DNA from: Amorphochlora amoebiformis
Taxonomy: Eukaryota > Cercozoa > Chlorarachniophyceae
Direction: 5' to 3'
DNA length: 64,000 nt
Assembly: GCA_054601695.1 (NCBI GenBank)
Contig: BAAHQB010000178.1
Span: forward strand, 310,001 to 374,000
Shown: positions 1-58,767 of the stretch, piece after piece
Position numbering within the stretch: the stretch's first letter is position 1
Layout of the letters: the number at the start of each line of letters is the position of its first letter
Notes under the pieces: model-generated
Told to the model about the DNA's origin: nothing
Databases searched by the model: none
What the model saw: the letters and a program-made list of their open reading frames with translations, nothing else
Position numbers and translations under genes: made by a program

Positions 1-115
1 TAACCCTAACTCTTCTTTCAACCAATATGGATGTATTCATCCTAACACTAACCCAAACATTAACCCTAACTTAACCCTGACCTGACACCTCACCTTGTCA
101 TATTCACGTCTTTCG
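1..115. repeat. Degenerate telomere-type repeat (CCCTAA-like)
   Basis: Spaced TAACCCTAAC motifs with many substitutions (for example at 1-10 and 60-78). This is an interstitial or decayed telomeric block, not a clean array. A long (AT)n and (CA)n stretch follows to about 505. Confidence 0.7.
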
Positions 116-175
116 GGTCTTTATATGTATATATGTATGTATATATGTATATATATATATATATGTATATAAGTG

Positions 176-207
<32 letters not shown>

Positions 208-221
208 GTACATGTATATTT

Positions 222-274
<53 letters not shown>

Positions 275-574
275 CATACATGTACACATACATACATACA
301 TACATATACACACATAATATACACACATACACATACACATACATATATGTATGTAAGTGTTACACACATACATATACACACATGCACATGTACATTTCAA
401 TATATATATGTGTATATATATATATATAAATATATATAGATATATATATATGTATATATATACATATATATATATATATACATATTATATATATATATAT
501 ATGTATACGCTTATTCTAACTCGAAGCCTAACCCTAGCCCACATTTAACTCTAATCTAACTCTAATCTAGTCCT

Positions 575-716
575 ATCTCTACTGCTGATGGTAACTCTAA
601 GTATACCTATCTATCTACTGCTGATTGTAACCCTAAGTATACCTATCTATCTACTGCTGATTGTAACCCTAAGTATACCTATCTATCTACTGCTGATTGT
701 AACCCTAAGTATACCT
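575..716. repeat. 36-bp minisatellite
   Basis: Three full units (591-626, 627-662, 663-698) and partial units at both ends. Each combines a telomere-like GTAACCCTAAG core with a CTAT-rich stretch and CTGCTGATT. The last partial unit runs into the acceptor of the first recognised exon at 720. Confidence 0.85.
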
Positions 717-719
717 TAG

Positions 720-5218
<4,499 letters not shown>

Positions 5219-6570
5219 CAGTTGGTAAGTACTTCCGAAAAGTCGCTATGGACGCGTGATCTAGCTATTGTTGTCTGCAGTATATAGAGTGTGTTTGTAG
5301 CACCGTACTGCCGATCTTACTTAGCAGCAATTATACTGGATTCTCATTTCAATAAGTGATTTACAATCTTTTGCATAAATTTCACGAATACACACTGAAC
5401 AAGTAGATAAATAATGTATGTATCCTTTCCAATATTATTTGCGGAGACACAAACCTTTCCAATATTTGCAGTTGTAATAATAGTATATAGTGAACCAACA
5501 ACTGTACGTTGAAGCCAGTCATAAATAAACTCAAGTTATAAATCTACTGTGTGTGGACTAGATAGACCTGATATGTACGTACGTACGTGTGTTTGTAGTT
5601 CTGTGTACGGATATGTACGTACGTACGTATGTTTGTAGTTCTGTGTACGTATACGTACTAAAACGATCATAAAGTGATGCATCTAAATTAATTTACAGCC
5701 TGTAGCTCGAGCCGTGACAGCAGTATCGATATGATGATCTACATTAAGCTCAATAAACGGCTGCTGTAAGGCTTATCCGGCCCAAAATATGCAATTTTTA
5801 TTTGCATATTTATGTAATTTGAGTCAACGATCATGGCAATATCTAGAATATGATGCGTACGTACATGCTTAGGTAGCTTGTAATAGTTGTAGATAGTTGT
5901 GAACAGTACTTGCGTATACATATACGTACCGTGATACTGGCGTTACGTCTGTACGTGTTCGTTAAACAGACAGTATGTAAATGTACTTGAACATACGTAC
6001 GTATCATGATCATAGTATTGTATATCATATACCGAGTGACGGGTCTGACTGATACGTACTCGGTACGTATGTGATAATTACGAATCATACTAGTTAAGCT
6101 CACTGACTTAGATAGCACCTAGAGCACTCAGTTGTCATTATCTAGATTATCTCATATACAAGTTACTAGATTGACCCTCAGATGCGCATCGGCAATAGCC
6201 TCACTAGTAATAGGATGGATGTTAATACTAGGTTATTATAATGGATCATTGAACATTGGCATCATGGAAGTACTATATATTTACATCCACGGCACTCCCA
6301 CACACACACACACACACATACATACACATACTAGACATACTTGTATCACAAGGTGCAGCGCGCCAACATCTACAACATCTAGAAGATGATACACAATGAT
6401 AAGGACAAATTAGGAATCCATTAACCCGATGCATTTGTTTGTTTTACAACATTGTACTATAAGACTTCGGGCGAGGATTACTACATTTCTCTTTTTCGTT
6501 GGTGGGCAACAGATGAGATGGTACTTTATTTACGCGGTGTCAGTGGCAGGGGTAGTAAGTAGCAGTAGCG
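5219..6570. other. Non-coding, complex AT-rich DNA rich in GTAC and CTAG
   Basis: No exon chain found on either strand. About 5560-6110 is dense in GTAC palindromes, including TACGTACGTAC runs; a ~40-bp unit is repeated twice at 5570-5650. About 6120-6260 is richer in CTAG, and a short (CA)n lies at 6300-6320. The texture is unlike the AT arrays. Similar CTAG-rich stretches lie at 18900-19290 and 45270-45760. Confidence 0.5.
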
Positions 6571-6712
6571 CTAGTGGTAGTTACAGTTACGGTTTTGTCT
6601 CTGGGGCTTCGAAAATCGACGCTGGTGGAGTCGCCATGGTTGCAATTCCATAGAGCTTGGATTTCGCCTTGAAGAGGGAAAAAGCGGCTTTATAGAGGCT
6701 GGTTGGTGTATG

Positions 6713-6743
<31 letters not shown>

Positions 6744-6830
6744 ATATATATATATATATATTATTACTACAAACATATATATATATATATATATAATATA
6801 TATATATTATATATTATATAAACATATACA

Positions 6831-6863
<33 letters not shown>

Positions 6864-7072
6864 TATATATATATATATATGTTTATATGTATGTGAATAT
6901 ATTTATATTCATATAAAATATGTGTTTAGATATATTTGTGTGTACGCGTTTACAAGGTATCCACAGGTGAAAATATTTATATTCATATAAAAATATGTAT
7001 TTAGATATATTTGTGTGTATGCGCTTACAGGGTATCCATCTGAAGCTCTTTTTCAAGGCCTTGCCGAACATC
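6571..7072 (-). CDS. Weak gene candidate, two 3' exons
   Basis: Exon 7029-7072 reads DVRQGLEKELQMDTL with an AG acceptor and a GTAAGC donor. Exon 6571-6667 continues in phase (RNPSSMELQPWRL...) and ends with TAG. No upstream exon or family was recognised. The presence of an echo of the first exon's donor edge at 6940-6970, as at well-supported exons nearby, favours 7029-7072 being real. The second exon rests only on phase and splice sites, and a + strand frame (6429-6653) overlaps it. Confidence 0.3.
6940..7010 (-). repeat. Echo copy of donor edge of exon 7029-7072
   Basis: The segment from GGATACC through the donor and about 60 nt of intron (7000-7040) is repeated at 6900-6970 with several substitutions, on the downstream side of the exon for the - strand. 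Between it and 7430 the sequence is (AT)n, a (TTA)n run at 7205-7231, and nothing else recognisable. Confidence 0.7.
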
Positions 7073-7277
7073 CTATAAGCATTAAGTAACAATATATAAA
7101 TATATATATATATATATATACATATTATACATACGTACGTGTACATATATACATTTAAATACATTTATATACACGAGTGTGTGTGCATATAAAGATGTGT
7201 GTTAATATTATTATTATTATTATTATTATTATGTATATATGTATATATATATATATGTGTATACATATATATATATA

Positions 7278-7345
<68 letters not shown>

Positions 7346-7359
7346 CATATATTCACACA

Positions 7360-7395
<36 letters not shown>

Positions 7396-7429
7396 CATAT
7401 ATGTATATATTTATAATGTATGTATACAT

Positions 7430-7953
7430 GAGAGAGAGAGAGAGAGGCTCGGGTACGTAGAGAGGTAAGAGAGGGAGAGAGGCTAGGGATAGCTAGAGAG
7501 TTAAGGACAGGTAGAGAGAGGTAGAGAGTCAAGGATAGGTAGAGAGTAAGAGAGAGAGAGAGATAGGCTAGGAATAGGCAGAGAGTTAAGAGAGAGAGAG
7601 AGGCTAGGGATAGGTAGAGGGTTAAGAGAGAGAGAGAAAGAGAGAGAGGCTAGGGATAGGTAGAGAGTTAAGAGAGAGAGAGAGAGAGAGGCGGGATAGG
7701 TAGAGAGTTAAGAGAGAGAGAGAGGCTAGGGATAGGTAGAGAGTTGTGAGAAAGAGAGAGAGAGGCTAGGGATAGGTAGAGAGTTAAGAGAGAGAGAGAG
7801 AGAGAGAGGCTAGGGATAGGTAGAGAGTTAAGAGAGAGAGAGAGAGAGAGGCTAGGGATAGGTAGAGAGTTGTGAGAAAGAGAGAGAGAGAGGCTAGGGA
7901 TAGGTAGAGAGTTAAGAGAGAGAGAGAGAGAGAGGCTAGGGATAGGTAGAGAG

Positions 7954-7980
<27 letters not shown>
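7430..7980. repeat. GA-rich minisatellite array
   Basis: About a dozen variant units of roughly 36-50 bp built from (GA)n plus GGCTAGGGATAGGTAGAGAG. On the - strand the units contain TTAACTC; the first of them (7954-7956, TAA) appears to provide the stop codon of the sulfotransferase gene. The same unit in inverted orientation lies at 8216-8360. Confidence 0.9.
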
Positions 7981-13142
<5,162 letters not shown>

Positions 13143-13460
13143 TGTCGGGGCTCAGGTAACTAACTAGAACAGCGCCAAAGCCTAGCGGTGACGCTGGTAT
13201 TTTCGCACTCCTTGGGCTGCGAGTTAGTAGCTGTCGTAACAGAAGTGAAATGGGGATGACCGCTCATCATAACAAGGTTTAAGTGTCTAGTATTCAAAAG
13301 GTCATATGTAGTATATCTAATGTTAGATATCTGAACTCGGTCTTTTGTAGCAAGCACACGATATTTTTGAAACTTCTTTTAATATTTCTTCGGATTCATA
13401 AACCATTCGACCCGACCGAAGCCTGTCGACAACCTCGGCTGTGTAGCCTCCGTTTGGAGA
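13143..13460. promoter_or_regulatory. Shared divergent intergenic region
   Basis: 318 bp separate the start codons of the sulfotransferase (-, 13142) and the LIM gene (+, 13461). It is free of AT arrays, so both 5' UTRs and promoters must fit here. No core element can be asserted. Confidence 0.5.
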
Positions 13461-15582
<2,122 letters not shown>

Positions 15583-15808
15583 GATTGATAATAGTGATAG
15601 TTATGCGTGAACACATAAAATGTGCCAGTGTAAATATGCCCGTATTATGTGAAATATATATATGTATGTATATATATATATGTGTATATATATAATATAC
15701 ATATATATATATATATAATATACATATATATATATATATGTACATATATATGTGTATGTGCGTATGTGTGTATGTGTGTATGTGTGTATGTGTGTGCATT
15801 CTCAAAGA

Positions 15809-16660
15809 ATGGACAAAAGAAGACGCAATCAATGCAAACACACTCTATCTTGGTCTCATCCATTCCGTCCAGGCGACAAGAAGAAAGACGATGTCTACAA
15901 AGCAATGGCTGAAAAAGCAAGGAAATCCGAGGTATTTACCCTGTCCACCTCATCAAATGTATCGTTATCGACCATATCAGAGGAAGGGAGGTAGAGAGAG
16001 AGGCAAGAGAGAGAGACAAAGAGAGAGACACAAAGAGAGAGAGAGAAAGAGAGAGATCAAGAGAGAGAGCGGGAGGATGGAAAATAGAAAGAAAGAAACG
16101 GAAGAGACGTACAGTACGTTCAAAGAAACCGTATTTTATGCCCATACACATCTTTTCATATCAATTTCATCCAGAAATTCTCTGCAACTGGTTGCCAGCT
16201 TGGAGACGATTTCATCAAGGTTCGATCGAACTTGACGTCAATGTGGAAATTAAATTACAAATTAATGCAAATAGAAAAGGGAGAGAGACACGGAGAGAGG
16301 GTTGGAGGGGAAGGTAGGGAGGGCAATGGGTTAAACTGATACCGATTCTCTCACACAAAAGGAGATTTTGATGGCATGTTGTGTGAGGAGACCGAATGGG
16401 TCGAGTAATAAAGGAAGGCAAGGAAGGAGTGAATTTACATACTCTCAGATATTGGTAAAGAAAGCACTCCAGCCCGGCCAGGCCCCGAAACTTGTTGAGA
16501 TCAACCTTGACAGCAATCATATCACGAACCCGGGTTATAAGCTCCTTGCAGGTAACCATCTGTACTCATAACCTGTCTCTGGTTTCTCAATTGCACCTGT
16601 ATGCGTAGCGGTGTTGTGGTTAAGAGTTTTAGATGGAAGCTGTTAGTATCCGCGATCATG

Positions 16661-16734
<74 letters not shown>

Positions 16735-16742
16735 AAATAAAT

Positions 16743-16792
<50 letters not shown>

Positions 16793-17337
16793 TAGTATTT
16801 ATTGGGTTTTGCAGGTTGACAGATGGTAACTATCTAGGATATGTATGCACGTACGTGTATAGATATATACACACTTGCATATACATATATATATATATAT
16901 ATATATGTATATAATATATATATGTATATATATATATATATATGTATATATATGTATAAATTATACATATATATGCATATATATAAACATCCATGTTTAG
17001 TTTTGTGTTTGCAGGTTGACAGATGGCAATTATGTAGGATTTGTTTGTTTACCTTTATGTATCTGTACGTGTAGAAAATAAATAAGCGTATACACACACA
17101 TATACATACATATATATATGTATATATATATATATATGTATAGAATCGATCGGAAAAATTCCGACTCTCAGGACCATTAAGTTAAGGCACCAAATTGGAG
17201 GGGCTCCTTCGGTACCAATATAAATAAATATGATATATATATATATATATATATATACATACATATTTATGTGTGTGTGTGTGTGTATAAAATACAGAAT
17301 AGACTTCGAATTGATTTTTTAATCTACGACTCTCATA

Positions 17338-17380
<43 letters not shown>

Positions 17381-17696
17381 GTAAATATTTATATATATAT
17401 ATACATTCAATATTTATATAACATTTTTACATATTATCTTTATTCAGTATTTAAAAAACATTTTTACATATGTAATGTATAGGTCCCCATTCAGAAGTTA
17501 TTCCTCGATGCCCTGGAAGCAAACACTGGTATATCAACCATTTCTACCCAAATATCTGGACATACTATCTCAGTTTAAATCTTTCTATTTTTGCTGAATC
17601 CATATACTATCTCTGTTCCTATCTTTCTATTTTTGCTCAATCCATATCTATCTGCTGTCTCTCCTAAAACTCTATCTCTACACGCACGAATATATG

Positions 17697-17749
<53 letters not shown>

Positions 17750-17757
17750 ATGAATAA

Positions 17758-17792
<35 letters not shown>

Positions 17793-17882
17793 ATGTTTGT
17801 GTGTGGATGTGTATATTCAGCAATCACCAGCTTGGGCGTCGATATGAAGACGGAATATCGGCGAAAGAAGTAGATATATATG

Positions 17883-17926
<44 letters not shown>

Positions 17927-18164
17927 TATAGATCTATATATATATATATATATGTATATATATAGATAGATATATATATATATACAACATGCATAAATAT
18001 ACATATATATATATACATAAATATATATTATATATAAATATATATATGTATACACACAAATATATATATGCACATATATATGTTAAAATAACATAAATTT
18101 GTGAAAATTAATAAAATGTAAACACTATTTACATATACTTATATATACATATATATATATATAT

Positions 18165-18213
<49 letters not shown>

Positions 18214-18226
18214 TGTGTGTGTGTAT

Positions 18227-18270
<44 letters not shown>

Positions 18271-18579
18271 GTATATATATGTGGGTGTGTGTTTATAGGT
18301 GTGTGTATAATATTTATAATATATATAATTGCAATAGTATTTTTCACAGCTACAGTACTATACACGAATAATACAACAGTACAAACACGCAGAGATGCAT
18401 CCAAGTTCATTGTAGTTCCTTCTAACTGTTTCAACACTTAGGGATGCCTTGGAAATGAGACACAAGGACCTTATAAGGTTAATCTACACATGTCTCATTT
18501 GAGTACTCTCTCGACCTCTTATTTGCTCACCTCTCCATCTCGAACTCTCTGTTTTAAACTCGTATTATACATATGTATT

Positions 18580-18655
<76 letters not shown>

Positions 18656-18742
18656 AATATTGTAAAAAAAATAATATATGTGCATGTTATATAACACGGC
18701 AATAATTTCAGGAAAGCTCGTCTCGCCGCTTCGAAAGCCTAG
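15809..18742 (+). CDS. Small leucine-rich-repeat protein (tropomodulin/RNI-like repeats)
   Basis: Exons in phase: 15809-15931, 16175-16219, 16449-16551, an 11-nt micro-exon 17023-17033, 17483-17528, 17821-17869, 18442-18477, 18712-18742 (TAG); 147 residues. [20 protein letters not shown] and [13 protein letters not shown]...ITSLGVD follow the L-x2-I-x-L-x2-N-x-I-x2-x-G-x3-L pattern of RNI/tropomodulin-type repeats. The tail ([16 protein letters not shown]) is a charged helix. With only about two repeats it is short for the family, so earlier exons may be missing; the ATG at 15809 directly follows a (GT)n run and is the weakest part. The micro-exon adds GNY in frame. It lies 227 bp downstream of the LIM stop in the same orientation. 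Confidence 0.65.
16806..16841 (+). repeat. Echo of micro-exon 17023-17033
   Basis: The acceptor region GGTTTTGCAGGTTGACAG and the 11-nt exon are repeated upstream, with AACTAT for AATTAT and the donor GT changed to CT. It could be recognised at the acceptor but not spliced out of the other side normally. Confidence 0.8.
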
Positions 18743-19327
18743 GGTATCCATTAGACAACTAAATAAAGAATGTTTGCCCATATTCGATCCAATCGACAAC
18801 CTGAGCAATGGATTAAAACTAATTAGTAAAATGATACGAGGCTATTACTGTATTACGAGTCAGTGGCGATCTCTAGAATTACGACAGGGCAAAGCAAAGT
18901 CAATTATGTAACCATCATCAATGCCACCTGGTATGTCAATGAATCCAACTAGGACTAGTGAAATAATCTACATAATTGTAAGTGTCCTACAACTATGATA
19001 GCTGGAGGAGACCAGTATTTAAAGAAACTAGGTCTAGTACTCTAGAGTACTAGTAGTAGGTAGAATGTTGGCAGCCTTTCTGTGACGTATGATTCCCTGC
19101 AGAGTCAGTGCAGACTCATGATATGTGCTAGATATCATACACTAGTAGTAAGCTAATTGATACTCCAAAATAATTGTTTTTACCTAGAAACCGCAGTGTG
19201 GTTCATAAATGGGCATAGAATTATTCAGTCCAACTTAGATTTCGATTTCTTCGCGACTTCTAGAGTCTAGTATGTAGAGAAAAGTAAGACCACACTGCCG
19301 CATTGGCAGTACTTGACGTCTTGCCTA
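18743..19327. other. Convergent 3' intergenic region, CTAG-rich
   Basis: Lies between the LRR stop (+) and the TTD14-like stop (-). It is complex sequence with many CTAG and TCTAGA-like words at 18945-19290. No exon chain or RNA gene seen. Confidence 0.5.
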
Positions 19328-37622
<18,295 letters not shown>

Positions 37623-37916
37623 ATTATTTATTTCGTAAGTATTTTATTAATTCGGCGCTTATTCGCGACGGAAAAGGCCTTCGGAAGCGTGTCGTGTCGG
37701 CCCAGGACCAAAGCTGCTTGGAAATCTGGGCAGACGTCGGAAGGGGGGGTTCGGTAACGGGACGGAGAGATATGTCACCCTTGGTGACGAAGGTCAAGGG
37801 GTTGTAATCCCGGGATTCCCTTAGTCTCGAGAGATTTCGAGACATTGGAGAGACTTTCGGATATAGTATAAATCTGAATCCCGGGTTTAATTACCATACG
37901 GACACGTGTCCATCCA
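37623..37916. promoter_or_regulatory. Shared divergent intergenic region
   Basis: 294 bp between the TTD14-like start (-, 37622) and the cysteine-rich gene start (+, 37917). GC-richer than the surroundings and without microsatellite. On the - strand an upstream open frame (37845-37624, 73 codons) stops one base before the TTD14-like ATG. Confidence 0.55.
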
Positions 37917-44834
<6,918 letters not shown>

Positions 44835-44998
44835 GATTAGGGTAGGGATAGAGTTAAGTCCTTAAGCAATTTAGGGCGAACTTAACAATCAGACCCCCCA
44901 AATTTGTTTTCACATTTTTAGCATGCACTGATAAATATTGAACCTTCTGAATATCCCGTAATGCTTTAGTCTTACTTGTTTCTTTGTTATATACACAC

Positions 44999-45081
<83 letters not shown>

Positions 45082-45082
45082 T

Positions 45083-45136
<54 letters not shown>

Positions 45137-45876
45137 TCAGAGAGGAGATGAAGATGGCTCGATATTGGTCAGTGTTGTAATTATAACTGATGTTATGAGT
45201 TTACTAGCATGTGTCTTGCAAGTTCCAGAATTTGGGTGCTCGAAGATTCGCAATTGAGTTGCAAGTTTATTGATTATCGATTGCATGTACATCACAATTA
45301 TCTAGCTTTACATCTACAATATTGGAAAGTCTAGATTATGATAATTTAATGATATGAATTCCTAACTTACTCTTCTTCTAGTCCTAATGGTTCCTATATA
45401 TAGAGTCTAGAGTTTCCGATCATACCGAGTATCTAGCCTAGTACGAGTATTCATAACTTATATATATATATATATAATATTAGTCTCGACTAGCTCTTGT
45501 AGCTAGAGTCCAGTACGATTATCTAGATTATATTTCAAGTTACCATATTCTAGTATTGACGCAATTATGAAACTACGGGGATTTCTCGAGTTAGATTTTC
45601 TGGTATTTCTCTAGTTTCTAGTAAATTCTACACTAGTCAACAGGTTCAACTAGGTTCAATGGAACAGTTGTCTGTACATAACAATGGGATATTCTAGATA
45701 TTATAGGTTTACTAGCCTAGTCTAGTCTAGTAGTAGCTAGGTAGGTATCTGGGTTGTATAGTCACTTGCAATTGTCACGATAAACTGATGCAATTGTCAC
45801 GATAACTGATCCAATTAAACTTTCGGCTCTCGACTCTCAAATATTTCTAGCATTCAACAGTGGTCGAATGAGTTAG
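44835..45876. other. Convergent 3' intergenic region
   Basis: Begins with a short TTAGGG-like run overlapping the stop (44827-44856). Then come an AT array (44990-45135) and about 700 bp of complex sequence rich in CTAG. No exon chain, tRNA or other gene recognised. Confidence 0.5.
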
Positions 45877-46111
45877 CTACAAGTCCAGATCGCCCTCGAG
45901 ATCGTCATCTTGGCCTGGATCTTCCCCATCGATGACGTAAACCTGTAATAATTACATATATACATATATATATATATATGTATATATATATAATATATTA
46001 TATATTTATATATATATATATATATATACTTATATATATATATATACATATATATATAAATATATAAACATATACATACATACACATGTATATACACATA
46101 CATGTATGTAC

Positions 46112-46142
<31 letters not shown>

Positions 46143-46178
46143 AAATATATATATATATATATAATATAATATATATAT

Positions 46179-46245
<67 letters not shown>

Positions 46246-46376
46246 TATATGTGCGTGTTGTGTGTGTGTGTGTGTGTATTATATAATGAGATATATGCTC
46301 GGAAGAAGTATTAGATACTCTATCTATACACACACATATACACACATACATAATATGTTTATATTATGTACGCATA

Positions 46377-46433
<57 letters not shown>

Positions 46434-46582
46434 GTGTGTATTATATGTGTGGAATAGTGTGTGCAAATGTGTGCATATGTGTATAGGTGGATAGCCCTAT
46501 ATATTTTTTTTTATTTGTTACAATTTTCATTATATGTGCGCATATGTAATATAAATGTACGTGTGTATATATATTTACACGT

Positions 46583-46641
<59 letters not shown>

Positions 46642-46656
46642 ATATATTACATATAC

Positions 46657-46706
<50 letters not shown>

Positions 46707-46796
46707 AGTGTGTGGGTATATGAACAATGGATAGATGTATACAGAAACAAGCGGAATACCTCATCTTGGTCCGGTTTTGTATTTTTCTTGAAGTGG

Positions 46797-46841
<45 letters not shown>

Positions 46842-46993
46842 ATATATTATAATACATATAGTACCTGATGTTGGTCCGGCTCTGTATTTTTCTTGAGGTG
46901 TTCGGGAGTGTTGATAACCTCAAATTCAGCATCAGAACGATTGCTGGACGAGGAACCGAAGAAGGCAGCTGTGTTAAATGTTTCATAGATATG

Positions 46994-47027
<34 letters not shown>

Positions 47028-47036
47028 ATATGTATG

Positions 47037-47083
<47 letters not shown>

Positions 47084-47098
47084 TATATATATATACTT

Positions 47099-47130
<32 letters not shown>

Positions 47131-47209
47131 GTATGTAAGGATGTATGTATATTAGAATCGGAACGATTGCTGGACGAGGAACCCAAGGAAGTATCTGTGT
47201 TATATATTA

Positions 47210-47252
<43 letters not shown>

Positions 47253-48473
47253 TTATATATATAATATATTACATATGTATATACATATATATGTGTATAT
47301 AGCACACACGCAACCCTACTAAATAATATCTCTTACAGAGGCAACAGCACAGCTTTTGGCAGAAAGATTTCTCCGAAGACTCGGCGTAGTACTCGTCTTC
47401 AAGACCATCCAGCTCTAGTGTTGAACAAGCATCAGACAGCCCCGGCTTCAGGTATCCAGTGAGTTAGGCTCACCCTCCAAGAGGTCCGACGTCTCCTTTT
47501 GATCCGCAACTTCCGCTGGTGCGAGCTTTCGTGCAATTGTGTGGAATAGCTCCTTGCAGTTCTCACCGGTCTTGGCTGAGGTCTCGAGGAAGATCGCGCC
47601 GCGTTTCGCCGCAGTTTCTTTCCTACGTATTCTTGAATATTTATTGGGAACTATCTGTGGATATCAAGGTTGGTCATACCCCTCTTGACGATCGACCAGC
47701 TTTTCCGGTTCCAAGTCGGCTTTCGCCCCAGCGTATACAAGAATCACCTAAGAGGATCATGACGACACAGGTCAGCATAACCACGAGGTCACGATGGTTC
47801 CGGTGAAAACTACCTCAGCAAGGGATCTTTCTTTTTCGATAAGAGCGATCCAGTCCTCGATAGCCTCGAAAGAGTCTTTGTTTGTGACGTCATACACAAG
47901 GACGATGACATCTGTAGTATATATCAAGTTCTCGGGACTCAGCGGATGGGCAATAGACTACTAGGGTCACCTGCGCTGCGGATATACTCCGGGTAAGAAG
48001 ATCGAAACATCTCTTGGCCAGAAGCGTCCCATATCTGAGGGTTTTAATATTTGTCAAGGTAGAAGCTGCAGGTGAGTCATAGATGTGGTACTACCTTTAG
48101 CTTTGTTATCCTTGAGGTTGAGCAACAATAAACAAGGGTTAAAATCAGACAATTTAGTGATGATTCGTGTTGCAGAGGTTACCTTCCCCCTAGAAACAGG
48201 GTGTCTGATTTGAGCTCCAGCCCTCGCGTTTCATTGTAGTCCTATTTAGAATATAAGGTGAGGAGTTTCAATGCTATAACCTATAATTGCATGCCCACCG
48301 GCTCGAACTCATTGCTGAGAAACCTTGTGATCAAGCTTGATTTCCCTGATTAAGCAAATGTGAGCAAGTGCCGGGTTTTATTCGCGTTGAATATCTTTGA
48401 TACCTGTTCTTTCATTCCCTAGGAAAAGAATCTTAAAGCGATTATTCAACTCTTGGGCCTCTATAGCACCCAT
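45877..48473 (-). CDS. Divergent Rab-like small GTPase with C-terminal extension
   Basis: Eleven exons in phase: 48404-48473, 48299-48345, 48183-48241, a 16-nt exon 48095-48110, 47971-48034, 47814-47911, 47680-47747, 47474-47622, 47337-47414, 46865-46968, 45877-45942 (TAG); 272 residues. G1 is GNERTGKSS (19-27), G3 IWDASGQE (65-72), G5 ETSAK (154-158). [18 protein letters not shown] is typical of Rab proteins. G4, normally NKxD, reads AKAD (126-129). A cysteine cluster (KLCCCL, 211-216) sits where a Rab would be prenylated, but about 56 residues follow, ending in an acidic tail. If the GTGAGC donor at 47473 is not used, the protein stops at 47448 without any C-terminal cysteine. The N-terminus MGAIEAQ could be myristoylated. 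Rabs direct vesicle traffic; the compartment cannot be told. Confidence 0.8.
46754..46798 (-). repeat. Echo of the 3' edge of exon 46865-46968
   Basis: Repeats the last ~40 nt of the exon and a GTAT donor downstream in gene sense, with changed bases (GATGAG for CATCAG at the end). Confidence 0.9.
47153..47203 (-). repeat. Echo of the 5' edge of exon 46865-46968
   Basis: Repeats the acceptor and first ~40 nt upstream in gene sense; phase and frame are kept ([12 protein letters not shown] against [12 protein letters not shown]). Confidence 0.9.
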
Positions 48474-48482
48474 GGATTCGCC

Positions 48483-48770
48483 ATGGTCTTCTTGGTTGGG
48501 TGCCAGCGTGTATTGCTTCCTCATTTTCACCTATCTCAGTGCCCTTCCTCACACGCTCTCACCATCCCGAAATCACACCTGGCGGAGATTCATGGAGACC
48601 GAAGGAGATCAAGTGAGACTCTACTGCATAGAATTCTAAATTACACCCGTCAGTACCCGACATATCAGAAAATAGTTTCGCGCGCAATCGACAACGGTGG
48701 CCTCGCTGTCTACTTCAAGCCCCTCGCTCCTTTCTCCGAGTTTGAAGAATATTTGCGTGGGATTAAGTAG
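48483..48770 (+). CDS. Small hypothetical protein
   Basis: 95-codon open frame from ATG 48483 (an in-frame ATG at 48453 would overlap the Rab start) to TAG 48768-48770. The second half (SSETLLHRILNYTRQYPTYQ and AVYFKPLAPFSEFEEYLRG) has protein-like composition unlike the antisense of a coding exon. No family recognised. The first ~20 residues may be non-coding, since a TATCTCAG acceptor at about 48539 could open the exon instead. It is divergent from the Rab gene with only about 9 bp between start codons. Confidence 0.4.
   Translation: MVFLVGCQRVLLPHFHLSQCPSSHALTIPKSHLAEIHGDRRRSSETLLHRILNYTRQYPTYQKIVSRAIDNGGLAVYFKPLAPFSEFEEYLRGIK

Positions 48771-58767
<9,997 letters not shown>

Noticed and set aside
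5219-6570. tRNA or other structured RNA genes
   Set aside because: No cloverleaf with a GTTCRANNC-type box or comparable conserved RNA signature was found here or elsewhere by eye.
47448-47622. Rab-like protein ending at TGA 47448-47450
   Set aside because: Possible, but a strong GTGAGC donor and four further exons in perfect phase make the longer form more likely; kept as an alternative.
48397-48639. + strand frame opposite the Rab first exon
   Set aside because: Shadow of the Rab exon and of the adjacent + frame; no independent support.
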